Assembly (NCBI GenBank): GCA_964514105.1
Contig: CAZEPJ010000007.1
Coordinates: 1-64,000 of the forward strand
Direction of reading: 5' to 3'
Source of the DNA: CAZEPJ01 sp964514105
Lineage (GTDB): Bacteria; Desulfobacterota; Desulfocorpusculales; Desulfocorpusculum
DNA: 64,000 bases
Both the position numbers and the translations under genes were made by a program. Positions 8,255 through 16,867 of this stretch are shown here, piece after piece; the first letter of the stretch is position 1, and each line of letters begins with the position of its first letter. The notes beneath the pieces are model-generated. The model was not told where the DNA came from. It saw only the letters and a program-made list of their open reading frames with translations, and did not search any database.

Positions 8255-9979
8255 TTACTCCAATCGGTACAGGGTCTCTCCCCGCTGATACAGCCTTCGC
8301 CATATCAACCGGTTGATGGCGATCACGGTCAACACCATGCTGAGGGTCGCGGCCAGCAGCAACGGGTAGTCGCCGGCGGCCGTGGCTTGCGCAATGATGG
8401 AGCCGATGCCGGTGGTGTACTGGATCTCCCCCCCGAAGTGCACGTATTCGGCCACGATGCTGGCGTTCCATGCCCCGCCGCTGGCCACCATGGCCCCCGT
8501 GACCATGTACGGGAACAGGGAAGGAAGGATGAGGGTCCGCCAACGGCGCCAGAGCCCCAGGTGCAGGAGCACGCTGGTGTACTTGAGGTCCTGCGGGATG
8601 GCCATGGCTCCGGCAATGACGTTGAACAGCAAGTACCACTGGGTGCCCATGAGCATGAGGAGCACGGCGGCCAGGTCGAGGCCCCCCGGCAGGCTCTGGA
8701 CGAACAACACCAGAACCGGAAACAGGGCCGTGGCCGGGATCGAGGCCGTGATCTGGACCAGGGGCTGCAGGACGGTGGCCAGCCTTTGTTTGGTCCCGAT
8801 GGCCACGCCCAGGGGGATGGTCCACGCCATGGCGATGAGCAAAGAGGCGGCGACCCTTCCCAGGGTGGCGGCGAGACCGAGGAGGATGGCTCCCCACTGT
8901 TCCATGGAGACGGCGGTGAGCATGTGGCCTGCGCGATACGCCCCGTAGGCCAGAACCAGGATCCCCGTGCCACCCAATACGTACGAGGCCCTGGCGCCTC
9001 CCGCACCCTCGCTCTGGCGGGACGGTGCAGCGGGCAGCGCGCCCAGCACGAGGTCATCCATCTCAGCCACCATGGGCAACCAGACCCTCTCCCGGAACCA
9101 CTCCGCGAGCCGCGAGCTTCTCAAGGCATCGTAGATCCAGGAGGCGGGGGGGCGATCCCCCTCCACCATCTCCAGCTTGAATCGGTCGGCCCAGGCCAAC
9201 AGGGGGCGCCAAAGCAACTGGTCCAGTGCCACGATGACCAGGACCAGGGCGCCCATGCCGTACGCGATGGCATGGACATCCCCTCGTCGAGCCGCCTCCT
9301 GCAGGTACGCACCCATGCCGGGGAGGCGGAAGTCCAGGTCCCCCACGGCGAAGATCTCGGCCGCCATGAGGAAGAACCACCCTCCCGACCAGCTCATCAC
9401 GCTGTTCCAGATGAGGGCGATGGCAGCGAAGGGCAGCTCCATGCGCCGGAAGCGAAGCCAGCCGGGAAACCGAAACAGCGCGCTCGCCTCCCGCAGTTCC
9501 TTGGGCAGGGTGATGAGGGATTGATACCAGGCAAAGGTGAGGTTCCACGCCTGGCTGGTGAAAATCAGGACGATGGAGGCCAGTTCCACGGCCACGCCCT
9601 GGGGCAGGATCGCCCGAAAGCTGAGGAGGACCAGCGGGAGAAAGGAGAGGAGGGGGACGCTCTGCAGGATGTCCAACAGGGGGATCAGGACCCGCTCGGC
9701 GCGACGGTTCCTGGCCGCCAGGTACCCGTAGACCAGCGAGAAGACCAGCGACAGGACGTACGCCGCAGCCATGCGCCCGATGGAGAGGCCCGCATAGTAC
9801 GGAAGCGCCAGGGGAGAGAGAGAGATCTCCGGTCCCACGAACACCTTGGAGCTTCCCAGGGCCAGACGGATGGCCAGATAGAGCACCACGGCCAGCCCCA
9901 CCAGGACGAGCAGGTCGCCCCAGCCCAGTCGGCGGTGGGCGGGTTGTTCGATCTTGAAATGGCGCGGCGATCTGGACAT
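8255..9979 (-). CDS. ABC transporter permease, duplicated BPD_transp_1 domains
   Basis: A 574-aa inner-membrane permease made of two fused binding-protein-dependent transport domains. Each has about six helices and an EAA-type cytoplasmic loop: one near ELREASALFRFPGW and one near DLKYTSVLLHLGLW. A fused permease needs only the ATPase homodimer encoded immediately downstream. ATG 9979 is preferred to the upstream alternative start at 10033 because the sequence before it is non-conserved and arginine/proline-rich. The system has no linked solute-binding protein; one may be encoded elsewhere. Confidence 0.85.
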   Translation of the reverse strand: MSRSPRHFKIEQPAHRRLGWGDLLVLVGLAVVLYLAIRLALGSSKVFVGPEISLSPLALPYYAGLSIGRMAAAYVLSLVFSLVYGYLAARNRRAERVLIPLLDILQSVPLLSFLPLVLLSFRAILPQGVAVELASIVLIFTSQAWNLTFAWYQSLITLPKELREASALFRFPGWLRFRRMELPFAAIALIWNSVMSWSGGWFFLMAAEIFAVGDLDFRLPGMGAYLQEAARRGDVHAIAYGMGALVLVIVALDQLLWRPLLAWADRFKLEMVEGDRPPASWIYDALRSSRLAEWFRERVWLPMVAEMDDLVLGALPAAPSRQSEGAGGARASYVLGGTGILVLAYGAYRAGHMLTAVSMEQWGAILLGLAATLGRVAASLLIAMAWTIPLGVAIGTKQRLATVLQPLVQITASIPATALFPVLVLFVQSLPGGLDLAAVLLMLMGTQWYLLFNVIAGAMAIPQDLKYTSVLLHLGLWRRWRTLILPSLFPYMVTGAMVASGGAWNASIVAEYVHFGGEIQYTTGIGSIIAQATAAGDYPLLLAATLSMVLTVIAINRLIWRRLYQRGETLYRLE

Positions 9980-10063
9980 GGCTTTGGGGACGCCCCTCCG
10001 GGTGTAACGAACTGGCCGGCACGCCGCTGGCATTGCCCCGGGCCCCGATTCGGGCCCTCGAAC

Positions 10064-10573
10064 TCAGCCGGACCGCTCCAGGACGAACCGCTGCTCGGTG
10101 ATGGCCCGCCCCCATTGCCGGACCTCGTGCTCATGGACCAGACGGAACCCCGAGGCCTCGTACAGCGCCCGGGCGCGGTCCAGCCCCCTGAAGGTCCAGA
10201 GGTAGGCCCGCGGGTGGGGGACACGCCGGCAGAACTCCATGGCCGTGCCCATCAGGGCCTTGCCGATGCCCCGCCCCTGAAACGAGGGGGCGACGATGAA
10301 CCATCGCAGCCGCGCGCCTTCGGTCCCGGACTGGCTCCCGTCTATGGCCGCGGCGCCCGCCAGGTCATCCCCGGACAGGGCCGCCCAGAGGCCGTCCCGT
10401 CCCTCCTGAAAACCCCTGACGAACGCCGAGAGCTCCCCCCCCACCTGGACCTCGAATGAGACGTCGAATCCCCACTGCTCATGGTAGTACACGGCGTGAA
10501 GGGTCGTGATCCGTCCGAGGAGGCCCGGGAAATAGCCGGTCAGTCTGACTCCCCCCGGCATTGAGTCGCCCAT
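10064..10573 (-). CDS. GNAT family N-acetyltransferase
   Basis: A 169-aa cytosolic acyltransferase of the GNAT fold. Motif A for acetyl-CoA binding is visible as SFQGRGIGKALMG (Q/R-x-x-G-x-G/A), preceded by the expected beta strand (LRWFIVAP) and followed by the C-terminal ALYEASGFRLV element. It starts 7 bases after the stop of the MFS gene and is probably co-transcribed with it. The acceptor substrate is unknown. Confidence 0.85.
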   Translation of the reverse strand: MGDSMPGGVRLTGYFPGLLGRITTLHAVYYHEQWGFDVSFEVQVGGELSAFVRGFQEGRDGLWAALSGDDLAGAAAIDGSQSGTEGARLRWFIVAPSFQGRGIGKALMGTAMEFCRRVPHPRAYLWTFRGLDRARALYEASGFRLVHEHEVRQWGRAITEQRFVLERSG

Positions 10574-10579
10574 GGTCCG

Positions 10580-11866
10580 TCACTCCGGGGCCGCAGGTCG
10601 CGCCAGGGTCTCCTTGAGCAGGAGGCTCGCCCCCAGCGCCACCGCGCTGCACAGGAACAGGACGAGAAAGGCCTGTTCGTATCCGGCCAGCGTGAAGGCC
10701 TCGCCCACCCGGCCGTGGCGCTCCAGGATATAGCCCAGCACCGGCTGGAAGACCGCCCCTCCCGCGAACGGGAACAGGTTGACCAGCCCGGTGGACGTTC
10801 CGGCCATCTGCACGGGAAACAGTTCCTTGGCCGTGGTGAAGGCGATGACCACGATGGCGCTGGAGAACACTCCGATGCCCAGACACAGGGCGTACAAGGC
10901 CGGCACGGAAAGACGATCCGTGCCGAAGGCCAGCATCCCCGTAATCCCGAGGACCACCACGCTGGAGAGGACCAGCACGGGCTTTCGCCCCCTGAGGATC
11001 TTGTCCGACAGGAAGCTGAGAAGCGGGCTTCCCACGATCATCCCCACTGCCATCATGGAGAGAATCTGCCCCGACTGCGCCTTGCTCAATCCGTACACGT
11101 GCATGAGGTACGGCCCGCCCCACAGCCCCCCGAAGGAGAAAAAGACGGTCAGCTCGAAGAAGAACCAGACGGCCACAGGCCAGAAGTACGGATAGGTCAG
11201 CACCCGCTTGATCCCCTGGGCGAGCCCGATGGGCGGGGTTCCGGCCGTCGTGTGCTCGGACGGCGAAGGCCAGCCCAGGTCCGCGGGACGGTCTCGCACC
11301 ACGCCCCACACCAGGGCGCCCAGAACCAGGGTGGCGAGGCCCACGATCACGAAGGACACACGCCACCCCACCCAGCTGCTGAGCAGGGCCAGCGGGCTGG
11401 CCGCGGCCAGGGAGCCCACCCCGCCCATGGCCATGAGGATCCCCGTCATGGTGGCGAACTCCCGGGTGTGAAACCACTCCGCCAGCACCTTCAGGGTGGG
11501 GACGAAGAGCATGGCGATCCCCAGGCCCACCAGGGCCCGGCCCACGATGGCCCAGGCCGGTGACGGGGCGAGCCCCAGCAGCACGGACCCCACGAAGGCC
11601 ACGCCCACGAACACCGTGATGGTTCGCCTGGGGCCCCAGGAGTCGGACAGGAGCCCGGCGGGAAGCTGCATCACGGCGTAGGGATAGAAGTAGGCCGAGC
11701 TGAGCAGACCCAGCAGGGTCCCCCCGGTCCGAAGGTCCCGCATCATGTCCACGGCCACCACGGCCGGGCAAAGGCGGTGGAAATAGACCAGTACGTATCC
11801 CAACGCCAGGATCCAGAAGATGATCCACCGATACCGCAGCGCCTTGGCGAGGAGATCCGAGGCCAT
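10580..11866 (-). CDS. MFS transporter
   Basis: Major facilitator superfamily permease of 428 aa with 12 predicted helices. The loop 2-3 motif is GLLSDSWGPRR and its half-repeat is FLSDKILRGRK. Overall character resembles anion/glycerol-3-phosphate or hexuronate-type permeases, but the substrate is not determinable. The ATG at 11866 has a strong AAGGAGGGAGGG site directly upstream, so it is preferred over the upstream TTG at 11884. It leads a two-gene unit with the GNAT gene. Confidence 0.85.
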   Translation of the reverse strand: MASDLLAKALRYRWIIFWILALGYVLVYFHRLCPAVVAVDMMRDLRTGGTLLGLLSSAYFYPYAVMQLPAGLLSDSWGPRRTITVFVGVAFVGSVLLGLAPSPAWAIVGRALVGLGIAMLFVPTLKVLAEWFHTREFATMTGILMAMGGVGSLAAASPLALLSSWVGWRVSFVIVGLATLVLGALVWGVVRDRPADLGWPSPSEHTTAGTPPIGLAQGIKRVLTYPYFWPVAVWFFFELTVFFSFGGLWGGPYLMHVYGLSKAQSGQILSMMAVGMIVGSPLLSFLSDKILRGRKPVLVLSSVVVLGITGMLAFGTDRLSVPALYALCLGIGVFSSAIVVIAFTTAKELFPVQMAGTSTGLVNLFPFAGGAVFQPVLGYILERHGRVGEAFTLAGYEQAFLVLFLCSAVALGASLLLKETLARPAAPE

Positions 11867-11983
11867 CCCTCCCTCCTTTGTCAAGGAGATGGAAACATCC
11901 TCTCACATGGTCGGGGGGGGGCGCGGCCTGCAAAGCTTGCCCCTCAGCGAGCTATCTTGCCTGTCGCCGGTCGGCCGTTGGGC

Positions 11984-12655
11984 TCACGCCCATGAACCCA
12001 CCCAGTGGACGAACTCGCTCGGATCCCTCCTGGCCGACTGGTACTGATTGACCCTGGCTGCCGGGTCGGGATACCCGAAAGAGATGGCCAGGAGGAGGTG
12101 GACCGTCTCCGGAACGCCCAGATCCGCCCGAACCACGTCGGGATAAGCCATGGCCAGGGCCTGCGGCACCCCCCCCAGCCCCTCGGCATGGAGGGCCAGG
12201 AGGAAGGCGTGCACGAATGATCCCAGATCGAAGACCGACCAAGGCGTCAGGGATCGATCCAATCCGATGAAGGCCGCGCAGGGGGCCTCGAAAAAGCGGT
12301 AGTTCTTGAGATAGCTCTCCCGGATCATGTCCTTGTTCTCCGGGTCGATGCCCACCGCCTTGAACCGCCGGAGCCGGTGCTCCGTGGACCGTCGCTCCAT
12401 GGCCTCGGGCCAGGACTTGGGGAAGGGGTAGTCGGGCGCTGCCGGCGCGCCCTCGGAGGCCAGCCGGAACAGCTTCCCCGCCAGGGAATCCTTCCGGGCC
12501 CCGGCGACCAGGTAGACCTCCCATGGCTGGGTGTTCATGTAGGAAGGGCTTCGGTTGGCCGCTCGGAGGACCTTCTCCAGGGTGCTCCGGGAAACGGCCT
12601 TGGGCAGAAACGCCCGGCAGCTTCGCCTCGTCTCCAGGCACTCGAACAGCTCCAT
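11984..12655 (-). CDS. Nitroreductase family protein
   Basis: FMN-dependent NAD(P)H oxidoreductase fold, 223 aa. The N-terminal FMN-binding element is present (ETRRSCRAFLPK), as is the family NTQPWEV motif around residue 42. A C-terminal segment (AISFGYPD) matches the usual flavin-contact region. Such enzymes reduce nitro groups, quinones or enoates, or form part of cofactor pathways. The monocistronic setting gives no further clue. An AGAGGG site precedes the ATG. Confidence 0.87.
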   Translation of the reverse strand: MELFECLETRRSCRAFLPKAVSRSTLEKVLRAANRSPSYMNTQPWEVYLVAGARKDSLAGKLFRLASEGAPAAPDYPFPKSWPEAMERRSTEHRLRRFKAVGIDPENKDMIRESYLKNYRFFEAPCAAFIGLDRSLTPWSVFDLGSFVHAFLLALHAEGLGGVPQALAMAYPDVVRADLGVPETVHLLLAISFGYPDPAARVNQYQSARRDPSEFVHWVGSWA

Positions 12656-12783
12656 CGTTTCCCTCTGTCTCTCCGCACGATCTGGCGACGCTCATGAGAG
12701 CGCCGCGTGTGGGCATGCTTTCTCCACCGGCGGGTGTGCCGCCCAGAGTATCAGAGCGGGCGCCGGATTTCAAATCCGGTCCC

Positions 12784-13485
12784 TCACATCCTCTCGATCC
12801 ATGCCGCGATCCGGTCCGTGTCTGACAGGTCCGCCGTGACCAAATCCGCGCCGGTTTCCTCCAGCCGTGCCATGGAGTACGAGCCGGTGGCCACCGCGAT
12901 GCAGCGGCTTCCGTGAACGCGCGCACACGCCACGTCCCGGGGCGTATCTCCGATGACCAGGCATCGCTCGTGGGGGATCCGGGCCTGGTGTCTCTCCATG
13001 AACCGGCGCGCGGCCACGGGGATGAGGCGGTTTCGGTCCTCATGGTCGCTGCCGAAGGCCCCCAGGGGGAAGAAGGAGTTGAGATCGAAGGGTTCGAGTT
13101 TGATCCGGGCCCCCTCCTCCACGTTTCCGGTCAAGAGCCCGAGGTGGGTGCCCGGGGCCTTTCCCAGGCGAACCAGGATCTCTCGCACGCCGGGCTTGAC
13201 GTGTCCCCCGCCCCGGGCCACTTCCTCCCGCAGCCGAACCAGGTAGCGGTTCAGTACGGCCGCCGGCAGGCCGTCCGTCCACGGCAGTCCCCACCGCTGC
13301 AGCCCCTCTCGGACGATCTGCGGATCGGTCTTGCCCGCCAGTTCGATCCCCTGCAGCCCGTCTCGGATCCCCGTCAACTCCTCCATGGCCCTGCTCAGGG
13401 CCCTGGCCCCAGCCCCGCCCGAATCGACGAGGGTCCCGTCGATATCGAACAGGACCAGCTTGGCCGCTCGCTTCTCCGTGCCCAA
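12784..13485 (-). CDS. HAD-superfamily hydrolase, phosphoglycolate phosphatase-like
   Basis: A 233-aa phosphatase with the HAD motifs in order: motif I FDIDGTLVDSGG (nucleophile and acid/base aspartates), motif II GLLTGN, the lysine region, and motif III/IV GDTPRDVACA. A helical cap lies between motifs I and II, as in the Gph/PGP group (subfamily IA). The likely reaction is dephosphorylation of a small phosphometabolite such as 2-phosphoglycolate. The start lies 36 bases beyond the cyclodeaminase stop, so the two probably share a transcript. Confidence 0.85.
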   Translation of the reverse strand: MGTEKRAAKLVLFDIDGTLVDSGGAGARALSRAMEELTGIRDGLQGIELAGKTDPQIVREGLQRWGLPWTDGLPAAVLNRYLVRLREEVARGGGHVKPGVREILVRLGKAPGTHLGLLTGNVEEGARIKLEPFDLNSFFPLGAFGSDHEDRNRLIPVAARRFMERHQARIPHERCLVIGDTPRDVACARVHGSRCIAVATGSYSMARLEETGADLVTADLSDTDRIAAWIERM

Positions 13486-13521
13486 AGCCGGCCTCCCCCC
13501 TCTCCAACGCCTGGCGTCTCC

Positions 13522-14208
13522 TCAGATGGGCGTCTCCGATGCCAGTTGGTCCCGCAGCGCCTCGAAAAGCCCCTCGGCTTGGGCCCAGATGAGTCCCAGG
13601 AGATCCCCCTGCCGGGTCCGCAGGGCCCCTTCTTGGACGTGGGGGAGGTTGGCGCCCGCGATCCAGAGCGCCGCGCGCACGCACCCATGGGCCACCTCGG
13701 CGGCCGCGCCCGCGTCGGCCCGGGCCGACGCGGGGCCGATCCCCATCAGTTCCAGGCCGAGGCGCATCACCTCCAGACCATGCCTGGCCAGGGCCGCCGG
13801 CGGGCCCACCAATCCCTCCCAGGCATCCGCCTCTGCCCGCTGCCGGGTTGTCCCCGGAGGCAGGCGACGGGCTTCCACGAGGGCCCGGTACGCGCGGGCG
13901 TCGGCGTCCATGAGGTCCAGGCAGCGTCCTTGCAGTTGTCTCAACCGCTCGACCATGGCGTGGAGGCGCGCCCCATCCCGGGAAGGCCCGCCCATGTCCG
14001 AGACCGCGAGGGCCGCCACGAACCGCCCCAGGGATGCGGCCAGCGCCCCGGCCAGCGCCGCGGCGCTCCCCCCTGCCGGCACCGTGGGGCGCACCCGCGC
14101 CACCCGGGCCAGGAACGCCTCGATGGTATCGTCCCTGTATGCCACCTCCACCCTCCACGCCCTCCGATCCCTGGCATGCAGTCTACGTGTGGGCGGCGTG
14201 CCGGTCAA
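13522..14208 (-). CDS. Cyclodeaminase/cyclohydrolase family protein (FTCD C-terminal-like)
   Basis: Member of the formiminotransferase-cyclodeaminase C-terminal family, which includes methenyl-THF cyclohydrolase FchA and formimino-THF cyclodeaminase. The characteristic glycine-rich start of the fold is present (TVPAGGSAAALAGALAASL), followed by helical segments and the end motif NLPHV. Family members act on tetrahydrofolate C1 units and often feed methylene-THF enzymes, which makes it relevant to the MetV/MetF operon at 47.6-49.2 kb, although it is not linked to it. The first ~19 residues are arginine-rich and may not be translated; a GTG at about 14151 is an alternative start. It is 228 aa from the longest start. 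Confidence 0.8.
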   Translation of the reverse strand: MTGTPPTRRLHARDRRAWRVEVAYRDDTIEAFLARVARVRPTVPAGGSAAALAGALAASLGRFVAALAVSDMGGPSRDGARLHAMVERLRQLQGRCLDLMDADARAYRALVEARRLPPGTTRQRAEADAWEGLVGPPAALARHGLEVMRLGLELMGIGPASARADAGAAAEVAHGCVRAALWIAGANLPHVQEGALRTRQGDLLGLIWAQAEGLFEALRDQLASETPI

Positions 14209-14330
14209 CGCGGCGCATGGGCGATCCTTGACTTCCTTGCGCCTTGCCCGTCTAATGCTCTGTGGACCCGCCTGTCGGAGGCCGCCGGCCCCTGCGTCGA
14301 GTACGGCGGGTGGGCCAGGAGAGAGGACCG

Positions 14331-14582
14331 ATGCCGGATTGCTCCCAGTGCGGCAAGCCTTTGGGCGAGGGCGTCCCTTGTGCCGCCTCCATTTCCGGCA
14401 GCATCATGGGGACGAGACCGTCTCCTCCCGAGGGCCCCTCTCCAGGACCCATGGCGACGCCAAGGTCACCGTGATCCAGCGGTGTCCCAGGCCGTGGGGC
14501 CAAGAAGTGCCGCTGCTCGGCGCACGGGGAGCACTTCGAGGGATGGCTGCAGTGGAGTGCTTGCCCTATGTCGGCCCGATGA
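14331..14582 (+). pseudogene. Small Cys/His-rich (zinc-finger-like) ORF with two compensating frameshifts
   Basis: A good start (AGGAGAG 7 bases before ATG 14331) opens with MPDCSQCGKPLGEG. The coding signal then moves one frame to PLCRLHFRQHHGDETV and returns to the first frame for KKCRCSAHGEHFEGW, ending at TGA 14580-14582. The two shifts cancel, so the whole would be an ~83-aa protein with spaced CxxC, CxxH and CxCxxH groups, AN1- or zinc-ribbon-like. Third-position GC follows the same frame changes. In the starting frame alone, translation would stop at a TGA near 14472. Either a decaying gene or two sequencing indels. The rest of the 14209-14638 interval shows no coding signal. Confidence 0.4.
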
Positions 14583-14638
14583 CGCCGTGTTGAGCCGCGC
14601 GCCGTGCGTTGACAGCAACACCCAACAGGGGGTTGAAC

Positions 14639-15247
14639 ATGCCGCCCAGACCATGGGAACTGGTCTCCTCTCGGACCGAACGGGAGTTCCGCATATTCAA
14701 CCTCCGCATCGATCGCGCCGTGTCCCCGCGCACGGGGCAGACCCACGAGTTCTACGTCCTGGAATCCCTCCCCTGGGTCAACGTGATCCCGCTGACCCCC
14801 GACGGTCAGGTGGTCCTGGTGCGCCAGTACCGACACGGGACCCGCGAGGTGACCCTGGAGATCCCGGGGGGCATCGTGGAACGAGGGGATTCGCCCGAGG
14901 AGGCGGCCAGGCGGGAGCTGCTGGAGGAGACGGGGTATGGGTGTGCCCGGACCGTTCCCCTGGGCTTCGTCCACCCCAACCCGGCCTTCCTCGACAACCG
15001 CTGCTACACCTTCGTGGCCCGCGACGTTCACAGGGCCCAGGGTCAGAACCAGGACGAGAAGGAGGACATCGAGGTCCTCCTGCGGCCCCTGGATCAGATC
15101 CCCCGGCTCATCGGAGACGGGCAGATCACCCACTCCCTGGTGGTGGCCGCATTCTACCGTTTCTTCATGGAGCACGGCCCCGAGGCCTTCCGGCCCCGGG
15201 CTCTTGCCTCGGGCGGGAAGATGGGAACGGGGGACGTCATCCCTTGA
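14639..15247 (+). CDS. NUDIX hydrolase, ADP-ribose pyrophosphatase-like
   Basis: A 202-aa NUDIX enzyme similar to ADP-ribose/ADP-sugar pyrophosphatases (NudF-like), cleaving nucleoside-diphosphate linkages. The Nudix box lies at ~78-100: GG, then REL(92-94), LEETGY. The first acidic residue of the box is Asp84 rather than the usual Glu. The upstream beta-strand block VRQYRHGTREVTLEIPGG is typical of this subgroup, and the proline-containing FVHPNPAF loop follows. ATG 14639 fits a GGGGG stretch upstream; an earlier in-frame start at 14609 has no site. Its 3' end overlaps the convergent acyl-CoA dehydrogenase gene by 11 bases. Confidence 0.9.
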   Translation: MPPRPWELVSSRTEREFRIFNLRIDRAVSPRTGQTHEFYVLESLPWVNVIPLTPDGQVVLVRQYRHGTREVTLEIPGGIVERGDSPEEAARRELLEETGYGCARTVPLGFVHPNPAFLDNRCYTFVARDVHRAQGQNQDEKEDIEVLLRPLDQIPRLIGDGQITHSLVVAAFYRFFMEHGPEAFRPRALASGGKMGTGDVIP

Positions 15248-16379
15248 GCAGCCGCCGGCCGATGATGGTCTTCTCGATCTCCTTGGTGCCCTCGTAGATC
15301 TCAACGATCTTGGCGTCGCGGTATAGCCGGGAGATGTCGTACTCCCCGATGAAGCCATACCCGCCGTGGAGTTGCAAGGCCTCGTCCACCACCTTCACCG
15401 CCGTCTGGCCCGAGAACCACTTGGCCATGGCGATGAGCTGCGTGTCGATCTCCCCGCGGTCCAGCTTCCAGGCCGCCTGGCGCACCAGGGCCCGCGTGGC
15501 CTCCACCATGGTGGCCATCTCGGCCACCTTGAACTGGGTCACCTGAAAGGAGGCCAGCGTGGACCCGAACAGCTCGCGCTGCTTCACATACGAGATGGCG
15601 CGGTCCAGGGCCCCTTGGGCCAATCCCAGCCCCTGGGAGGCCACGTTGACGCGGGTCCGGTCGAAGAAGTCCATGAACTGATAGAACCCCCGTCCCCGCT
15701 GCCCCACCAGGTTCTCCATGGGGACCCGAACGTCCTCGAAGACCAGCTCCCCCGTGTCCGAGGCGCGGATCCCCAGCTTGTTGTGGATCTTCCGGCGGAT
15801 GAGGCCGGGACTGTCCGCCTCCACCAGCAGGACGCTGAATCGGCCGTGGCGCTTCTGTGCGTGGGGATCGGTCTGGCAGATGACCACGAAGTAGCTGGCG
15901 ATGGTGGCGTTGGTGATGAACATCTTGGCCCCGTTGAGGACGAAGGAATCCCCCGCCTCCACGGCCCGGGTGCGGATGGCGGCCACGTCGCTCCCGGCGT
16001 TGGGTTCGGTGATGGCCGAGCCCATGATCTTCTCCCCGGAGGCCACGGGCCTGAGATAGCGCTCCTTCTGGGCCTCCGAGCCGAAGTAGAGGATCATCTG
16101 CCCCCCGAAGGACGCCGAGATGATGGCCGAGCAGCCGGGGTCCACCCGCCAGAATTCCTCGGTGATGAGGCTGGCCTCGGTGAACCCCAGGCCGGGTCCG
16201 CCGTATGTCTCCGGGATCCAGACGCCGATGAACCCCAACCCCGCCGCCTTCTTCCACAGCTCCAAGGGGTAGCGCTCCTCCCGATCGATCTCCTCGGCGA
16301 TGGGGGGGAACTCGTTGAGGGCGAACTTGCGCGCCGCCCGCTGGATCTCCTTCTGTTCCTCGGTGAGAAAGATGTCCAT
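15237..16379 (-). CDS. Acyl-CoA dehydrogenase
   Basis: FAD-dependent acyl-CoA dehydrogenase of 380 aa, the standard length, oxidising an acyl-CoA to the trans-2-enoyl-CoA and passing electrons to ETF. The order of motifs is typical: SAIITEPNAGSD substrate/FAD loop, the FITNA strand, the C-terminal helical domain with QLHGGYGF, and IYEGTKEIEKT, where E363 is in the catalytic-base position. The chain-length preference (short or branched) cannot be fixed. It stands alone, with no ETF or thiolase gene adjacent. Confidence 0.92.
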   Translation of the reverse strand: MDIFLTEEQKEIQRAARKFALNEFPPIAEEIDREERYPLELWKKAAGLGFIGVWIPETYGGPGLGFTEASLITEEFWRVDPGCSAIISASFGGQMILYFGSEAQKERYLRPVASGEKIMGSAITEPNAGSDVAAIRTRAVEAGDSFVLNGAKMFITNATIASYFVVICQTDPHAQKRHGRFSVLLVEADSPGLIRRKIHNKLGIRASDTGELVFEDVRVPMENLVGQRGRGFYQFMDFFDRTRVNVASQGLGLAQGALDRAISYVKQRELFGSTLASFQVTQFKVAEMATMVEATRALVRQAAWKLDRGEIDTQLIAMAKWFSGQTAVKVVDEALQLHGGYGFIGEYDISRLYRDAKIVEIYEGTKEIEKTIIGRRLLKG

Positions 16380-16595
16380 GCCCTGCTCCTGAAAGAGGTC
16401 TTGCCAAGCCCAGGTTCACGAGGGCCCCGGCTTGGCCCGCCCGACGTCCGGATGGCGGGACGCGCCCCCGTTCGGTCGGGACCCTATCCTTGGCAGAAAC
16501 GAGGGTGGGTGTCAAGCGGCATGAATCACCCCAAATCCGCCGCCTGACCTGCACGGGGATGTGTCCCGCCCAGGAAGGGGATGGTCTTTCACCGT

Positions 16596-16628
16596 CTCGC
16601 CCCAATCGTCTCAAAGACGATTGGGGTG
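16596..16628. repeat. Near-perfect 15-bp inverted repeat (stem-loop) with a 3-base loop
   Basis: The arms CCCCAATCGTCT (16599-16610) and AGACGATTGGGG (16614-16625) are exact complements around CAA. They extend outwards by a G-U pair, a C-G pair and a T-A pair. There is no T tract on either side, so it is not a clear intrinsic terminator. It lies in the 16380-16867 interval between the divergent acyl-CoA dehydrogenase and DUF123 genes; nothing else was recognised there. Confidence 0.6.
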
Positions 16629-16867
16629 AATGCCACGCAACGGGGACCTCGCCTTTCTCTTTGCAGCAGGGCCCGGCGATCCAGGCCGAGCCTTCCCGCC
16701 GGCATGCGGCAAACGAGGCGGGCCGCCACGAGGGCGCCCCCTACCCGGGGTACCCCAAGGCGCCCGGGGGGGCCCTCTTGTTCGGGACATGGCGTAAGAT
16801 GGAGGTGGAACAGGGTCGGCCGGCGAATAATACGTCGGCAAGCGCCGGGAGAAGGGGTGAGCCCGCC

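Noticed and set aside
6729..8897. Upstream extension of the DUF47 frame (over 700 codons).
   Set aside because: It overlaps the ABC ATPase and permease genes and is arginine/proline-rich without motifs; ATG 6728 is the real start.
6797..10459. Very long open frame on the plus strand (over 1,200 codons) opposite the ABC genes.
   Set aside because: It is antisense to well-supported transporter genes and has a His/Gln/Gly-rich, low-complexity translation typical of shadow frames in GC-rich DNA.
12763..12779. CCGGATTTCAAATCCGG looks like a tRNA-Sec anticodon arm (or tRNA-Ser UGA on the other strand).
   Set aside because: No acceptor stem, D arm or T arm with GTTCRA could be fitted on either strand. 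It is just a palindrome next to the HAD stop codon.
14472..14474. In-frame TGA as a selenocysteine codon in the small Cys/His-rich ORF.
   Set aside because: Coding character around it lies in another frame, so compensating frameshifts explain the stop better.
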